Shown here: positions 34,850 through 45,192 of the stretch, piece after piece
How the letters are laid out: the number at the start of each line of letters is the position of its first letter
Numbering within the stretch: the first letter of the stretch is position 1
Source: Gammaproteobacteria bacterium
Lineage (GTDB): Bacteria; Pseudomonadota; Gammaproteobacteria; Xanthomonadales; Wenzhouxiangellaceae
Reading direction: 5' to 3'
Assembly (NCBI GenBank): GCA_021772985.1
Contig: JAJFKX010000019.1
Span: forward strand, 1-64,000
Length of the DNA: 64,000 bases
The notes under the pieces: generated by a model
The model's database searches: none
Told to the model about the DNA's origin: nothing
Seen by the model: only the letters and a program-made list of their open reading frames with translations
Program-made: the position numbers and the translations under genes

Positions 34850-36079
34850 TTAGCCGCCCACCAGTGTATTCAAATCCAGAATCGGCAACATAATCGCCAA
34901 TACGATAAACAGCACCATTATGCCGACCATCAAAATCAATACGGGTTGCGCCAGACTGGTTATCACCCCCACCACTGAATCCAGTTCCTGTTCCTGAATT
35001 TCTGCGGCCTGATCCAACAGGAATGCAAGATCCCCACTTTGTTCACCACTGTCAATTAATTGTAATGCCACAGCCGGCAACCAGTTACCACCCTGTAACG
35101 ATCTGGCCAGGCTTTTACCCTCCCGCACCTGCATGGCTGCCTGTAACACAGCATTACGTACCGGCGCGGTCACAACCACTTTGGCGGCCACCCGCAAAGC
35201 ATCCACCATCGGTACTGCGCTACCCAGCAAAATCGCCAGCGTACGGGTAAAGCGTGCTGCCTCACTGGCTCGCAACAACCGCCCTAACAGCGGCAACCTT
35301 AAACAGGTTGTTTGCCAACGCAGGCGCCGTTGGGGTTGACGATATAAGACGCTGGTCAATACTCCGGCAGAGATTAACCCCAGCAGTAACCAAAGCCCCT
35401 GCCCGCGCAGCAGATCACTAATCCCAATTAATAATTCGGTCGGCCACGGCAGTTGTTGCTGATAGGTAGCAAACACCTGAACCACACGCGGCACCACATA
35501 GGTGACCAACCCAGCCACCACTGCAATTGACAATACAGCCAATAACACCGGATACAGCAAAGCCAGCATTGCACTGCGACCTACCTTTTCACGTTGCTGG
35601 GCATGATCTGCCAGACGCGACATCACCTCATTCAAGCGCCCGGCCCGTTCACCGGCATTAATTGATGCTGTTACCAATTCCGAAAAATGCCTGGGAAACG
35701 CAGCCATCGCCACCGCCAGACTCTGTCCTTCCAGCACTTGCGCCCGAACAGCAGCCAGCACACTCCGAATGCGCGCCGGTTGTTCACCTTTGGTCAAGGC
35801 TTGCAAAGCGTCTGCCAGTGGTTGGCCGGAACGCAGCAAAGTAGCTAATTGGCGCATGATTAATGCTTGCTCGGAAGGAGAAAATCCGCGCCGCAATCTG
35901 ATCTCGCCCGTTGTTATTGAGCTGCCGGGTCGGCGTTGGGAACTCACAGCGTCTACCGTGACCGGCAGCAGACCCTGTTCACGCAAGTGTTGTCTTACCT
36001 GACGGGCACTGTCACCTTGTAATACCCCGTGTTGCTGTTTACCAGCCTGATCTACCGCAACATAATCAAATGCAGCCAT
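34850..36079 (-). CDS. gspF: Type II secretion inner-membrane protein GspF
   Basis: 409 residues with two T2SSF domains (about 75-200 and 280-400). Family blocks seen are MRQLATLLRSGQPL, SINAGERAGRL, FTRTLAILLGSAVPM and QLIDSGEQSGDL. Three membrane helices lie at about 175-200, 225-245 and 380-405. The N-terminal block (FDYVAVDQAGKQQHGVLQGD) is typical. It is the platform protein of the secretion pump, working with GspE. It begins 26 bases after gspE. Confidence 0.95.
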   Translation of the reverse strand: MAAFDYVAVDQAGKQQHGVLQGDSARQVRQHLREQGLLPVTVDAVSSQRRPGSSITTGEIRLRRGFSPSEQALIMRQLATLLRSGQPLADALQALTKGEQPARIRSVLAAVRAQVLEGQSLAVAMAAFPRHFSELVTASINAGERAGRLNEVMSRLADHAQQREKVGRSAMLALLYPVLLAVLSIAVVAGLVTYVVPRVVQVFATYQQQLPWPTELLIGISDLLRGQGLWLLLGLISAGVLTSVLYRQPQRRLRWQTTCLRLPLLGRLLRASEAARFTRTLAILLGSAVPMVDALRVAAKVVVTAPVRNAVLQAAMQVREGKSLARSLQGGNWLPAVALQLIDSGEQSGDLAFLLDQAAEIQEQELDSVVGVITSLAQPVLILMVGIMVLFIVLAIMLPILDLNTLVGG

Positions 36080-36105
36080 GCTAGTGTAGTGTCCAGTGGG
36101 AGAAG

Positions 36106-37611
36106 TTAGGCCTCCTGGGTGACACGCAGCACTTCCTCTAGCGAGGTGAGACCTTGCCGGGCTTTATTCCAGCCATCAATAATCAACGCCGGCGTATGCC
36201 GGCGAACATGAGCCAGCATGCGCTGCTCACCAGCGCCATCGTGGATCAATTCACGCAAACTGTCATCAACTGTAATCAGCTCATATAAGCCGCAACGGCC
36301 ACGATAACCGGTTCGGCCTTCTGGTAAATCATGAGCTGGCCGCCATAGCTCAACCGGATCGATAATATCCAGCCCCAGGTGTTCGAGCTCCTGCTGATCA
36401 GCTATCCATGGAACACAATCATCACGCGCCAGGGTTCTCACCAGTCTCTGCGCCAGTACGCCAATCAAGCTGGCCGATAATAAAAATGGCTCAATACCCA
36501 TATCCTGCAACCGGGTGACTGCACCAATGGCGGAATTGGTATGCAAAGTGGACAATACCAAATGCCCGGTCAAGCTCGCCTGTACAGCGATCCGTGCGGT
36601 ATCCAGGTCACGAATCTCTCCCACCATCACCACATCCGGATCCTGGCGCAGGATTGCCCGCAGGCCACGTGCAAAAGTCAGTTCAATCTTGTTGTTTACC
36701 TGGGTCTGGGCTACACCTTCGAGATGATACTCAACGGGATCTTCCACCGTCATAATATTGCGGCTACGGTCATTCAGTTGCTGCAACATTGCATATAAGG
36801 TGGTGGTTTTCCCGGAGCCAGTCGGCCCGGTAACCAATAATATTCCATGTGGGCGAGCTATCAGCCGTTGACTGCGAGCCAATGTATCCTGATCCATACC
36901 CAACTGACGCAGGTCAATACGCCCGGCCTGCTTATCCAGCAAACGCAACACCACCCTTTCACCGCGCCCGGCGGGTAAAGTTGAAACCCTTACATCGACT
37001 GGTCTGCCCGCTACCCGCAAGCTGATTCGGCCGTCTTGAGGCAAGCGCTTTTCAGCAATATCCAGTTCCGCCATTACTTTGACACGCGATACAATCAGTG
37101 ACGCCAAACTGCGTGCCGGGCGCATCACTTCCTGCAGCACACCATCAACGCGGAACCGCACTACCAGATGTGCCTCGTCCGGTTCTATATGAATATCTGA
37201 AGCACCTTCTTTAACCGCCTGGGTCAAAATCGCATTCAACAGGCGAATAATCGGAGCGTCATCCTCGCTTTCCAGCAGATCGGCTGGCTCCGGAAGGTTT
37301 TCCGCCAACGCGTATAAGTCCAGATCTTCACTGATATCTGCCGCTACTGCACTGGCGCTGGATTCAGTTTCCGCGTAAGTTTGTTCAAGCAGCCGGTCAA
37401 ATTCAGCTGAGTCGACTTTCTCAATCTGTAATGGCGCTCGCAGATAACGGCGCAGTTCAGTCAATGCCCGCAGCTCTCCCGGCTGTCGCCAGGCAACACG
37501 CGCCTCACCGGATTCAGACCAGCCCAGCAGCAACACACCATGACGCCGGGCAAATGCATAGGCCGGGCGATGTGGGCGGCTTGCCTGCTGTGTTTCAGGA
37601 ACTGCCATCAT
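36106..37611 (-). CDS. gspE: Type II secretion ATPase GspE, lacking the tetracysteine zinc motif
   Basis: About 501 residues from the ATG at 37611 (37608 equally likely), overlapping the end of gspD by 14-17 bases; an in-frame start at 37704 lies deep in gspD and is unlikely. Walker A is VTGPTGSGKTTT, the Asp box is MTVEDPVEY, Walker B DPDVVMVGEIRD and the His box HTNSAIGAVTRL. It powers pseudopilus assembly. Between LARDDCVPW and YRGRCGLYEL, where most GspE proteins have two CxxC pairs holding zinc, only single cysteines remain. The rest is canonical. Confidence 0.94.
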   Translation of the reverse strand: MMAVPETQQASRPHRPAYAFARRHGVLLLGWSESGEARVAWRQPGELRALTELRRYLRAPLQIEKVDSAEFDRLLEQTYAETESSASAVAADISEDLDLYALAENLPEPADLLESEDDAPIIRLLNAILTQAVKEGASDIHIEPDEAHLVVRFRVDGVLQEVMRPARSLASLIVSRVKVMAELDIAEKRLPQDGRISLRVAGRPVDVRVSTLPAGRGERVVLRLLDKQAGRIDLRQLGMDQDTLARSQRLIARPHGILLVTGPTGSGKTTTLYAMLQQLNDRSRNIMTVEDPVEYHLEGVAQTQVNNKIELTFARGLRAILRQDPDVVMVGEIRDLDTARIAVQASLTGHLVLSTLHTNSAIGAVTRLQDMGIEPFLLSASLIGVLAQRLVRTLARDDCVPWIADQQELEHLGLDIIDPVELWRPAHDLPEGRTGYRGRCGLYELITVDDSLRELIHDGAGEQRMLAHVRRHTPALIIDGWNKARQGLTSLEEVLRVTQEA

Positions 37612-39571
37612 CCGGTGGCTGCAGTGATTCAGGTGAGCTTTGCAGGTATTCAAACAATTCCGGTAATAATGGCATTTCTTCAGTCGGTGTAAGACCCTGA
37701 GCACTATTGCGTTGCTCCAACTGACGCGCCCGGATCAAATTGTATTTACTGCTGCTGATATCATGAGCAAGGTTCGGATCGCGCAGTATCCGCGGGCGTA
37801 TAAATACCATCAGGTTTCGCTTGACCTGTCGATTGCTGCGGAACTTAAACAAATTGCCCAATATTGGAATATCACCCAGCCCGGGCACCCGGTCTTCGAT
37901 TTCCTGAAGATCATCTGAAATTAGTCCACCCAATACCAGAATATCATTATCACGCACCATCACCTGGGTAGATAAAGTACGCTTACTGGTAATCAAGTCA
38001 ACTGCACCAACCGAAGATGTCAACGCCGATACCTCCTGTTGTATCGACAGCATCACTGAATCGCCCTCGTTGATCTTGGGAGTAACGGTTAACTGAATTC
38101 CAACCTCTTCACGATTAATGGTTTGAAATGGATTGACCTGACCGGCAGCGGTATCAACCGAGGTATTGGTGAATTGTCCGGTAATAAACGGTACTTCCTG
38201 ACCAACACTGATGCTGGCCTCAGAATTATCCATGGTCACCACCGATGGCGTGGACAACACATTGGAGTCGGTATCAGAACTTAGCGCCCGCAATACTGCA
38301 CCCAATTCCAGGATTTCATTCCCTAAAATACTGGTGGTGCCGGCGATATAACCCAGGTTCAACCCTGCCCCTGGAGCTACAGCATTAGGACTGCCGATCG
38401 GGTTAAACACCTGAGACAATATATTATTGCCACCGGTGCCAAAATTGGTGCCGCCGATAATACCATCGCCATCAGCCAAATTACTGGTTGCCTGCCATTG
38501 AATGCCCAACTCACGTGCCGTATCCACAGTCACTTCAGCAATAATTGCTTCCACCAACACCTGGGCACGGGGAATATCCAGGCTGCGAATCACGCTCTTC
38601 AGCGAACGCAGCTCCGCCGGTTGGGCACTGATAATTAAAGAATTGGTCTCTGCATGTGACTGAATACGCGCGCTGCTGCCGGACTGGGCAGCACCGCCGG
38701 CAATCTCCTGCACACCCGACTGCTGATCAACCACACCTTGTAGGATCGGTACCAGTTCTTCTGCAGTCGCATAATTCAAATGCACCACTTGGGTATTGCC
38801 ACCGGCATCCAGTGGCGTGTCCAAGTGCGAAATCAATGTCCGCAATCGCAAACGGCGCCCACTATCACCACTTAACAGCAAGGAATTGGTGCGCTCATCA
38901 GCCAGCACTGTTTGGGTCTGGTTAGGGTGAAGCATCTGCAGCGTGCGCATCAGTTCGTTTGCCGACGCGTGTTGCAGGGGAATTACCTCAACCTCAGCTT
39001 GCTCGGCACGATCAATACGTCGAATAATCGACTGCAGGCGATCAATATTAACTTCCCGGTCAGCCGCAATCAGACTGTTGCTGGCTTCATGTGCCACCAA
39101 ATGAGCGGTCTGTGGCAATAGTGGCCGGAGTAAAGGCAATGCTTCCAGCGCACTGATATTGGTCATTGGCAATATCCGCGTAACAATGGCCTCTCCAGTA
39201 TTGCCACCGTTGCTGGTCGCCTGTTGCTGGGCAACCGCATCAGGCACAATTCTAACCACTTCACCATCGGCAATAGCAGCATAACCCTGTACCCGCAGCA
39301 CGCTCAAAAACACACCGTATAACTCATCTTCTTCCAGTGGTTTGCTGGAAATCACTGTTACCTGACCTTGAACCCTCGGGTCGATAACAAATGTTTTACC
39401 GGTAATTTCACCAATGGTGGCAATCACCGATTGGATATCTGCCTGATTAAAATTCAACATCTGTGGTTCCGCCAGCAATAGATTGCTGCACAGCGACAAC
39501 CAGAGCAAAGTTACGCTAGGCCCAATACGCTTAGATGGTTTTGTAAACAGTAGTGATAAACGAGCTTTCAT
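37595..39571 (-). CDS. gspD: Type II secretion outer-membrane secretin GspD
   Basis: 658 residues with a signal peptide (about 1-34), N0 domain (LNFNQADIQSVIATIGEITG), N1-N3 domains (repeats such as LQSIIRRIDRAEQAEVEVI), and the secretin core (VLSTPSVVTMDNSEASISVG, VPFITGQ, LGGLISDD, VPGLGDIPILGNLF). The last 45 residues after RNLMVFIRPRIL are a polar tail where a pilotin could bind. It forms the outer-membrane pore for folded exoproteins. Confidence 0.96.
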   Translation of the reverse strand: MKARLSLLFTKPSKRIGPSVTLLWLSLCSNLLLAEPQMLNFNQADIQSVIATIGEITGKTFVIDPRVQGQVTVISSKPLEEDELYGVFLSVLRVQGYAAIADGEVVRIVPDAVAQQQATSNGGNTGEAIVTRILPMTNISALEALPLLRPLLPQTAHLVAHEASNSLIAADREVNIDRLQSIIRRIDRAEQAEVEVIPLQHASANELMRTLQMLHPNQTQTVLADERTNSLLLSGDSGRRLRLRTLISHLDTPLDAGGNTQVVHLNYATAEELVPILQGVVDQQSGVQEIAGGAAQSGSSARIQSHAETNSLIISAQPAELRSLKSVIRSLDIPRAQVLVEAIIAEVTVDTARELGIQWQATSNLADGDGIIGGTNFGTGGNNILSQVFNPIGSPNAVAPGAGLNLGYIAGTTSILGNEILELGAVLRALSSDTDSNVLSTPSVVTMDNSEASISVGQEVPFITGQFTNTSVDTAAGQVNPFQTINREEVGIQLTVTPKINEGDSVMLSIQQEVSALTSSVGAVDLITSKRTLSTQVMVRDNDILVLGGLISDDLQEIEDRVPGLGDIPILGNLFKFRSNRQVKRNLMVFIRPRILRDPNLAHDISSSKYNLIRARQLEQRNSAQGLTPTEEMPLLPELFEYLQSSPESLQPPDDGSS

Positions 39572-39586
39572 TAAACTTCCATTATG

Positions 39587-40549
39587 TTATTGGCCGCGCA
39601 ATGAGCCCATATCCGGCTGGAGTTGCACAACTTGCCCCCCACGTCTTACCGACAAAGTGATTGCACTGGTATTATCAAGATTTTGAAATATTTGCATAGC
39701 CGCCTGCACATTACTCAATGGTTGCCCGTTAACGGCGGTAATCACATCATTGGCATGTAAACCCAACTGCCTGAACACCGCCGCATTACGCCCTGGGAAC
39801 ACTTTGAAACCACCATTAACTGGTGTTACCTGCACACTTTGTGACAACCGAGCCAGATTGGCAGTGTCCAATTGCGCTCCGGATATGCTACCAACGGGTG
39901 CGCTAATAGCTGGCGCAATACCAGGCTGGCCGCGTAGTCCTCGCAACTGTGTTGGCGCGGCATTAATCAAGTTGCCGGGCCTTACGTTCTGTGCAGACCT
40001 GGCGGTTGCTGCTGCAGAAGAACCTGCTAAAAGCTGCGGCAAACTCAGGGTTTCATTTTGACCATTGCGTTCCAGAATTACCTGATCAGGGGTAATTGCC
40101 CTGACCGTCGCATCACCGGGAACACTATCACCGACTTTGTATACCCATTGCCCACCACGCCCGTCTACAATAATTGCATGACCTTCCTGATCAGATTTCA
40201 TCCCGGAAACAATTCCACGTAATTGCAAATCCAATGGTGTTTCCGGTAACGCAGATAAATTTAACGGATTACTCACCGTCGCACGGCCAAATAGATGCCA
40301 ACCGGCAATATCCACTGGTGCAGCTGCTGGTCTACTGCCAAGTTGTCGCGCGGCCGGGATATCCAATTCCACTTCAGGACCGCTAAGCATCAGCAACACC
40401 AAACGAACCACTTGCCACATCAGCAATAAAATCAGCAATACACAGGCAATTCGCGCGCACAACACAGACCAACGTGACCATTCAATCGACCCTGGTCTGT
40501 ATTGTTTAAAAGAAATAGTGGACAAGGCGAATTCTCTTGCGTCAATCAT
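39587..40549 (-). CDS. gspC: Type II secretion protein GspC
   Basis: 320 residues. An N-terminal cytosolic tail and one membrane helix (about 30-54) are followed by the homology-region domain (about 95-165, WHLFGRATVSNP, LQLRGIVSG) that contacts GspD. A C-terminal PDZ-like domain (about 235-310, FRQLGLHANDVITAVNGQPL) completes it. It links the inner platform to the secretin and helps choose substrates. It starts 54 bases after rhlB and runs into gspD after 15 bases. Confidence 0.93.
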   Translation of the reverse strand: MIDAREFALSTISFKQYRPGSIEWSRWSVLCARIACVLLILLLMWQVVRLVLLMLSGPEVELDIPAARQLGSRPAAAPVDIAGWHLFGRATVSNPLNLSALPETPLDLQLRGIVSGMKSDQEGHAIIVDGRGGQWVYKVGDSVPGDATVRAITPDQVILERNGQNETLSLPQLLAGSSAAATARSAQNVRPGNLINAAPTQLRGLRGQPGIAPAISAPVGSISGAQLDTANLARLSQSVQVTPVNGGFKVFPGRNAAVFRQLGLHANDVITAVNGQPLSNVQAAMQIFQNLDNTSAITLSVRRGGQVVQLQPDMGSLRGQ

Positions 40550-40603
40550 TCAAATGATAGTAGGGAAGCCGTCAACATTCCAGATAAATAAGGCTCAAAA
40601 CGG

Positions 40604-41989
40604 CTACTTGGAAACACTGTTGTGTGGTTTGTGGCGCCGCGGCCGGTGCTTGCCGTGCGTTTTTTTACCACTGTATTCGTGATTTACCGGCGGTCGCTTC
40701 AGTTGCGGCAACTGCTCGGGGGTATAACCAGTTTCAGGTAACCGGTGGCCAATATAGTCTTCAATTTCCGGCAAATGGAATGCGTAATGCTCACATGCAA
40801 AACTGATCGCATGCCCGGAAGCACCCAACCGTGCAGTACGGCCAATCCGATGGACATAATCTTCCGCTGTCTGCGGTAAATCAAAGTTGATCACGTGCGA
40901 TACTGCAGGAATATGCAGTCCCCGGGCTGCCACATCAGTGGCCACCAGCACATCCAAGTCTCCCCGATGAAAACGATCCAACAATTTTTGGCGGCGATCC
41001 TGTGGCACATTACCCGATAGCAATGCCACTGGAATGCCATTAACGCGCAAGGTTTCTGCTACCCGTTTGGCAATATGCCGGGTATTCACAAACACAATCG
41101 CACGATGATCTTGAGATTGCCTTAACAACTGCACCAATAGCGGCAATTTATCCTCGTTGGCTGGGTACAATACCTGTTCATCAATATTATCAGCAGTGAT
41201 CTGGTCAGCCTCAACCACAACCTTTTCCGGGTTGTTCATATGCTCATAAGCGAGCTCGGTAACCCGAAATGACAAGGTAGCTGAAAACAACATGGATTGC
41301 CGTTGCTCTGCTGGGGGGCAATGACGCAACAGATAGCGGATATCTTTGATAAAGCCCAGATCAAACATCCGGTCAGCCTCATCCAACACCACCACCTGCA
41401 GTTTTCGCAAAGTAAATACACCTTGCTTGAGATAATCTATGATGCGCCCCGGTGTACCGATCAGCACATCCATACCATCAGCCAATTGCCGACGTTGCTT
41501 CTCGTAATCCACTCCTCCGTATGCCAGCCCCAGACGCAACCCGGTGTGTTTACCCAGCAGTACCGCATCACGATGAATCTGTACCGCCAGCTCCCGGGTC
41601 GGAGCTACTACCAGCGAGGCCAGTTCCGTGGCCTTGCCGGAACCCCCGCGCTGCTTAGCCTGCTCGGAATCCTGCTTCTGCGCCAGCAATTGATTAAAGA
41701 TCACCAATAGGAAAGCCGCAGTTTTACCGGTGCCGGTTTGCGCCTGGCCAGCCACATCCCGGCCACTCAGCGCAAGCGGCAGGGTTTCCGCCTGTATCGG
41801 CGTACATTGATTAAACCCGGCGTCAACCAGTCCCTGCTGAATCAGAGGGTGCAACGGCAAACCACTGAACTTGGTGGTGGTTAGAACGTGTTCGGAAACG
41901 CTGGTTACTGGACCATCGGGACGGGCGGCAGCTAAGGTGGATTCCGGGGAGGTTCGCTGCCACATCCCGGTGAAGAGTTTTTTAAGCAT
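40604..41989 (-). CDS. rhlB: DEAD-box RNA helicase RhlB
   Basis: 461 residues with all DEAD-box motifs: Q motif (FNQCTPIQ), I (AQTGTGKT), Ia (PTRELAVQ), II (DEAD), III (SAT), V (ATDVAARG) and VI (HRIGRTAR). The C-terminus is basic (KKTHGKHRPRRHKPHN), fitting RNA binding. Close likeness to E. coli RhlB and its position divergent from trxA-rho make the RhlB call firm. It unwinds RNA in the degradosome or with PNPase. The N-terminal extension of about 35 residues is not in E. coli RhlB. Confidence 0.94.
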   Translation of the reverse strand: MLKKLFTGMWQRTSPESTLAAARPDGPVTSVSEHVLTTTKFSGLPLHPLIQQGLVDAGFNQCTPIQAETLPLALSGRDVAGQAQTGTGKTAAFLLVIFNQLLAQKQDSEQAKQRGGSGKATELASLVVAPTRELAVQIHRDAVLLGKHTGLRLGLAYGGVDYEKQRRQLADGMDVLIGTPGRIIDYLKQGVFTLRKLQVVVLDEADRMFDLGFIKDIRYLLRHCPPAEQRQSMLFSATLSFRVTELAYEHMNNPEKVVVEADQITADNIDEQVLYPANEDKLPLLVQLLRQSQDHRAIVFVNTRHIAKRVAETLRVNGIPVALLSGNVPQDRRQKLLDRFHRGDLDVLVATDVAARGLHIPAVSHVINFDLPQTAEDYVHRIGRTARLGASGHAISFACEHYAFHLPEIEDYIGHRLPETGYTPEQLPQLKRPPVNHEYSGKKTHGKHRPRRHKPHNSVSK

Positions 41990-42177
41990 AGCTGTATATC
42001 ATAAACTTATGCGTTGAGGTTGTCAGCGAAGTCTTGACTATCGTGTCTGCAGACAGCATTTGAAGCTTTGACCGGCCATGAATAACAGGCTGAACAACTA
42101 CTCTGATATGCCATACTGGTTTACAGGTTGGTTAATGCTATTATTTTGGCCCTAACTTTCAATTACTGGAGATAACT

Positions 42178-42522
42178 GTGAGCGAACAGGTAATACATGT
42201 GTCCGAACAGGATTTTGAACAGCAGGTGCTGGAGTCAGAACTGCCTGTATTGGTTGATTATTGGGCGGAATGGTGTGGACCCTGCAAAATGATTGGCCCA
42301 TTGATCGATGAATTAGCAGACAACTATCAGGGGCGCCTGAAAGTGGTTAAGCTGAATATTGATGACAATCGCAACCTGTCGGTGCAGTACAATGTGCGCG
42401 GCATCCCAACCCTGATGATTTTCCACGATGGTAAAGTCCAGGGTATGAAAGTTGGCGCATTAACCAAAAGCCAATTGGAAGCTTTTGTGAACGACGCCGG
42501 CGTTATGTCTGCCGCTGCCTGA
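42178..42522 (+). CDS. trxA: Thioredoxin 1
   Basis: 114 residues with the WCGPC active site (Cys33, Cys36), the DYWAEWCGPCKMIGP block and the cis-proline RGIPTLMIF. It reduces protein disulfides in the cytosol. The start is GTG at 42178, set by a GGAG ribosome site seven bases upstream. Its place between divergent rhlB and downstream rho is the classic gammaproteobacterial order. Confidence 0.97.
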   Translation: MSEQVIHVSEQDFEQQVLESELPVLVDYWAEWCGPCKMIGPLIDELADNYQGRLKVVKLNIDDNRNLSVQYNVRGIPTLMIFHDGKVQGMKVGALTKSQLEAFVNDAGVMSAAA

Positions 42523-42542
42523 TTGAATCATTGCTAACCCCC

Positions 42543-42569
42543 GCACCAGTGGTACCACCCTGGTGCTTT
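42543..42569 (+). terminator. Hairpin in the trxA-rho gap
   Basis: GCACCAG(10-base loop)CTGGTGC then TTTG lies 20 bases after the trxA stop. It could end trxA transcripts or act in the long rho leader. The E. coli rho leader is known to be autoregulated by Rho. The gap to rho is about 257 bases and holds no other gene that I can see. Confidence 0.5.
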
Positions 42570-42779
42570 GTGAAAACTGAAGAGATTGCCGCCAAAGCTG
42601 GACGGCAGTGAGTTTTGGTGGTAGTTTACGTACTTTCGTGGAGCTTCTCGCTTCACTTAGCCTCAGTAACATCAATCCTATAATTTATCGCCGTAGCCAA
42701 TGCTACAACAGATCATTTGTTGCTGATTAACCTTTTAAGCAAGCCGTCTGATTGGGCGCATAATTTCTAAAATACTTCC

Positions 42780-44036
42780 ATGAATCTGACAGAATTAAAG
42801 CAAAAATCCGTTGCCGAGCTGATTGATATCGCCAACGAAATGGGCCTAAACAATCTGGGCCGTTCCCGCAAGCAAGACCTGATCTTCGCAATCCTCAAAT
42901 ACCATGCACGTGGCGGTGAATCAATCTATGGCGACGGGGTACTGGAGATATTACAGGATGGGTTCGGTTTCCTGCGCTCTGCGGACAGTTCATATCTTGC
43001 TGGTCCCGACGATATATATGTTTCCCCTAGCCAGATTCGACGTTTTAATTTGCGCACCGGTGATTTGATCTCCGGCAAAATCCGCCCGCCAAAGGACAGC
43101 GAGCGCTACTTTGCCCTGCTGAAGATACAGGAACTGAATTATGATGCGCCAGAAGCCTCGCGCAATAAAATTCTGTTTGAAAATCTGACCGCTGAATTTC
43201 CGCGTAAACAAATGGCGTTGGAACGTGGCAACGGCAGCACCGAGGATATCACTACCCGTATTATCGATTTGATTGCACCAATCGGCAAAGGCCAACGTGG
43301 GTTAATTGTGTCCCCACCCAAAGCGGGTAAAACCATGCTGCTGCAAACACTGGCAACCAGCATGCGCGCCAATGCGCCGGATTCCAAAATGATTATCCTG
43401 CTAATTGATGAGCGCCCGGAAGAAGTCACCGAAATGCAGCGGACCGTGGATGCGGAAGTAATAGCAAGCACCTTCGATGAACCGGCCAGTCGTCACGTAC
43501 AGGTTGCGGAAATGGTTATCGAGCGCGCCAAACGGCTGGTCGAGCACAAACATGATGTGGTTATTCTGCTCGATTCTATTACCCGATTGGCCCGGGCTTA
43601 CAACACCGTGGCGCCATCTTCCGGCAAAGTATTAACCGGCGGTGTGGATGCCAATGCATTGCAAAAACCCAAACGCTTTTTCGGCGCGGCAAGAAATGTT
43701 ACCGAAGGCGGCAGCCTGACCATTATCGCCACTGCGCTGGTAGATACCGGTAGCAAAATGGACGAAGTCATTTATGAGGAATTCAAAGGCACCGGTAATA
43801 TGGAGATCCACCTCAGCCGCCGGATATCTGAAAAACGGGTATTCCCTGCATTGGATATCAACCGCTCCGGAACCCGTCGGGAAGAACTGATGATACCCGC
43901 TGATGATTTGCAGCGTATTTGGATTCTGCGCAAAATCCTACACCCGATGGACGAAATTCAAGCTATCGAATTTATGTTGGATAAAATGAAAGCAACCCAG
44001 ACCAATGCAGAATTTTTCAGCTCTATGAAGCGCTAG
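42780..44036 (+). CDS. rho: Transcription termination factor Rho
   Basis: 418 residues, within one of E. coli Rho. The N-terminal domain ([20 protein letters not shown]) and the RNA-binding OSB fold ([15 protein letters not shown]) are intact. The ATPase core has Walker A in [22 protein letters not shown]-type motif as [12 protein letters not shown], and the secondary RNA site [19 protein letters not shown]. It terminates transcription of untranslated RNA. Confidence 0.98.
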   Translation: MNLTELKQKSVAELIDIANEMGLNNLGRSRKQDLIFAILKYHARGGESIYGDGVLEILQDGFGFLRSADSSYLAGPDDIYVSPSQIRRFNLRTGDLISGKIRPPKDSERYFALLKIQELNYDAPEASRNKILFENLTAEFPRKQMALERGNGSTEDITTRIIDLIAPIGKGQRGLIVSPPKAGKTMLLQTLATSMRANAPDSKMIILLIDERPEEVTEMQRTVDAEVIASTFDEPASRHVQVAEMVIERAKRLVEHKHDVVILLDSITRLARAYNTVAPSSGKVLTGGVDANALQKPKRFFGAARNVTEGGSLTIIATALVDTGSKMDEVIYEEFKGTGNMEIHLSRRISEKRVFPALDINRSGTRREELMIPADDLQRIWILRKILHPMDEIQAIEFMLDKMKATQTNAEFFSSMKR

Positions 44037-44138
44037 TCTGCGCTTCTGGGAAAGTCAGCTATCTAACCTGGCTGCCGCTTTATATTAAATATCATTCCGT
44101 ACAAATGGGAATCCTGTTTATTGAAACCATCCAGCCAA

Positions 44139-44906
44139 TCACTGGTCATTTCGTCGTTCATTAGGATCAACTGCCAGCACAGCACTAACAATTCCCTGCA
44201 AAATATTGACCTCACTGGCCTCCAACTTGGCCCTCAAAAAAATCCTCCGCAAGCGCTGCATCAGCATCTTCGGCTGCGCCGGATTTAATATCTCCAACTG
44301 TACTATCATTTGTTGTAACCGTTGCATAAAACTCTCAACGCTTTGATGACCAGCCAAGGCATCAGCGGTATCCGGCAGAATCTGTAGCGCAGAACCTGCC
44401 TCTGCCAGAAATACCTGACGCAGTTCATAACTGATCACCTGTACAGCCTGGGACAAATTTAATGAACTGTAATCTGGGTTTGCAGGAATTTCTATACGGT
44501 AATGACAGCGTTGCAACTGTTCATTGGACAAGCCCACACTTTCAGTGCCAAACAGTAATGCAGCCTGATTTACCGACCGATCAGCAAGCATTGCCTGATG
44601 CATGTACAGTGCGGCCTGGTGACTGGTTAACATTGGCCAATCCAGAGACCTGGGTCGGGCACTGGTGCCCAATACCAGTTGACAATCAGCAATGGCAGCA
44701 TCCAGACTGTCCACCACTTCGGCGGTGGCCAGGATATCAGCTGCGCCAGAGGCCATGGCTGAAGCAGTCGCATTTGGAAAATGCCTCGGCCTGACCAGAA
44801 CCAACCGATGCAGCCCCATAACCTTCATCGCTCGAGCGGCTGCGCCAATATTCCCTGGATGGGTAGTATCAATCAACACGACACGGATATGTTCTAACTG
44901 CTTCAT
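44139..44906 (-). CDS. trmJ: tRNA (Cm32/Um32) methyltransferase TrmJ
   Basis: 255 residues of the SPOUT class. N-terminal VVLIDTTHPGNIGAAARAMKVMGL, LLFGTESVGLSN and IPANPDYSSLNLSQAVQV are the three SPOUT motifs that build the knotted SAM site. The C-terminal helical region (LEASEVNILQGIV) is typical of TrmJ. It methylates the ribose at position 32 of some tRNAs. It is divergent from suhB, as in E. coli. Confidence 0.95.
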   Translation of the reverse strand: MKQLEHIRVVLIDTTHPGNIGAAARAMKVMGLHRLVLVRPRHFPNATASAMASGAADILATAEVVDSLDAAIADCQLVLGTSARPRSLDWPMLTSHQAALYMHQAMLADRSVNQAALLFGTESVGLSNEQLQRCHYRIEIPANPDYSSLNLSQAVQVISYELRQVFLAEAGSALQILPDTADALAGHQSVESFMQRLQQMIVQLEILNPAQPKMLMQRLRRIFLRAKLEASEVNILQGIVSAVLAVDPNERRNDQ

Positions 44907-45192
44907 ACGTTTTCTGCGAGATGGTTTTCAAAGTTGTCATTTTAGGACAGTTCTGACAATACAGACATCTAACGGACTATTGGTCGCACCTGCTGTACAG
45001 CGGACAAGTCGCGTTTGACCCCTGACATCGTCTTTGCAGCGATAACCGATGGGTCCTTTAGCCCATTGATATCAGGGCCTTATTGGTTGACTCAGGCCTT
45101 CAGCACCCATCACAAAAAAATATCGAACAGACGAAAAAGCACCGCAAAAAAGCCACTTCTGTTATGCTGCGCGTTTTTCAGAGCGAATCGCT

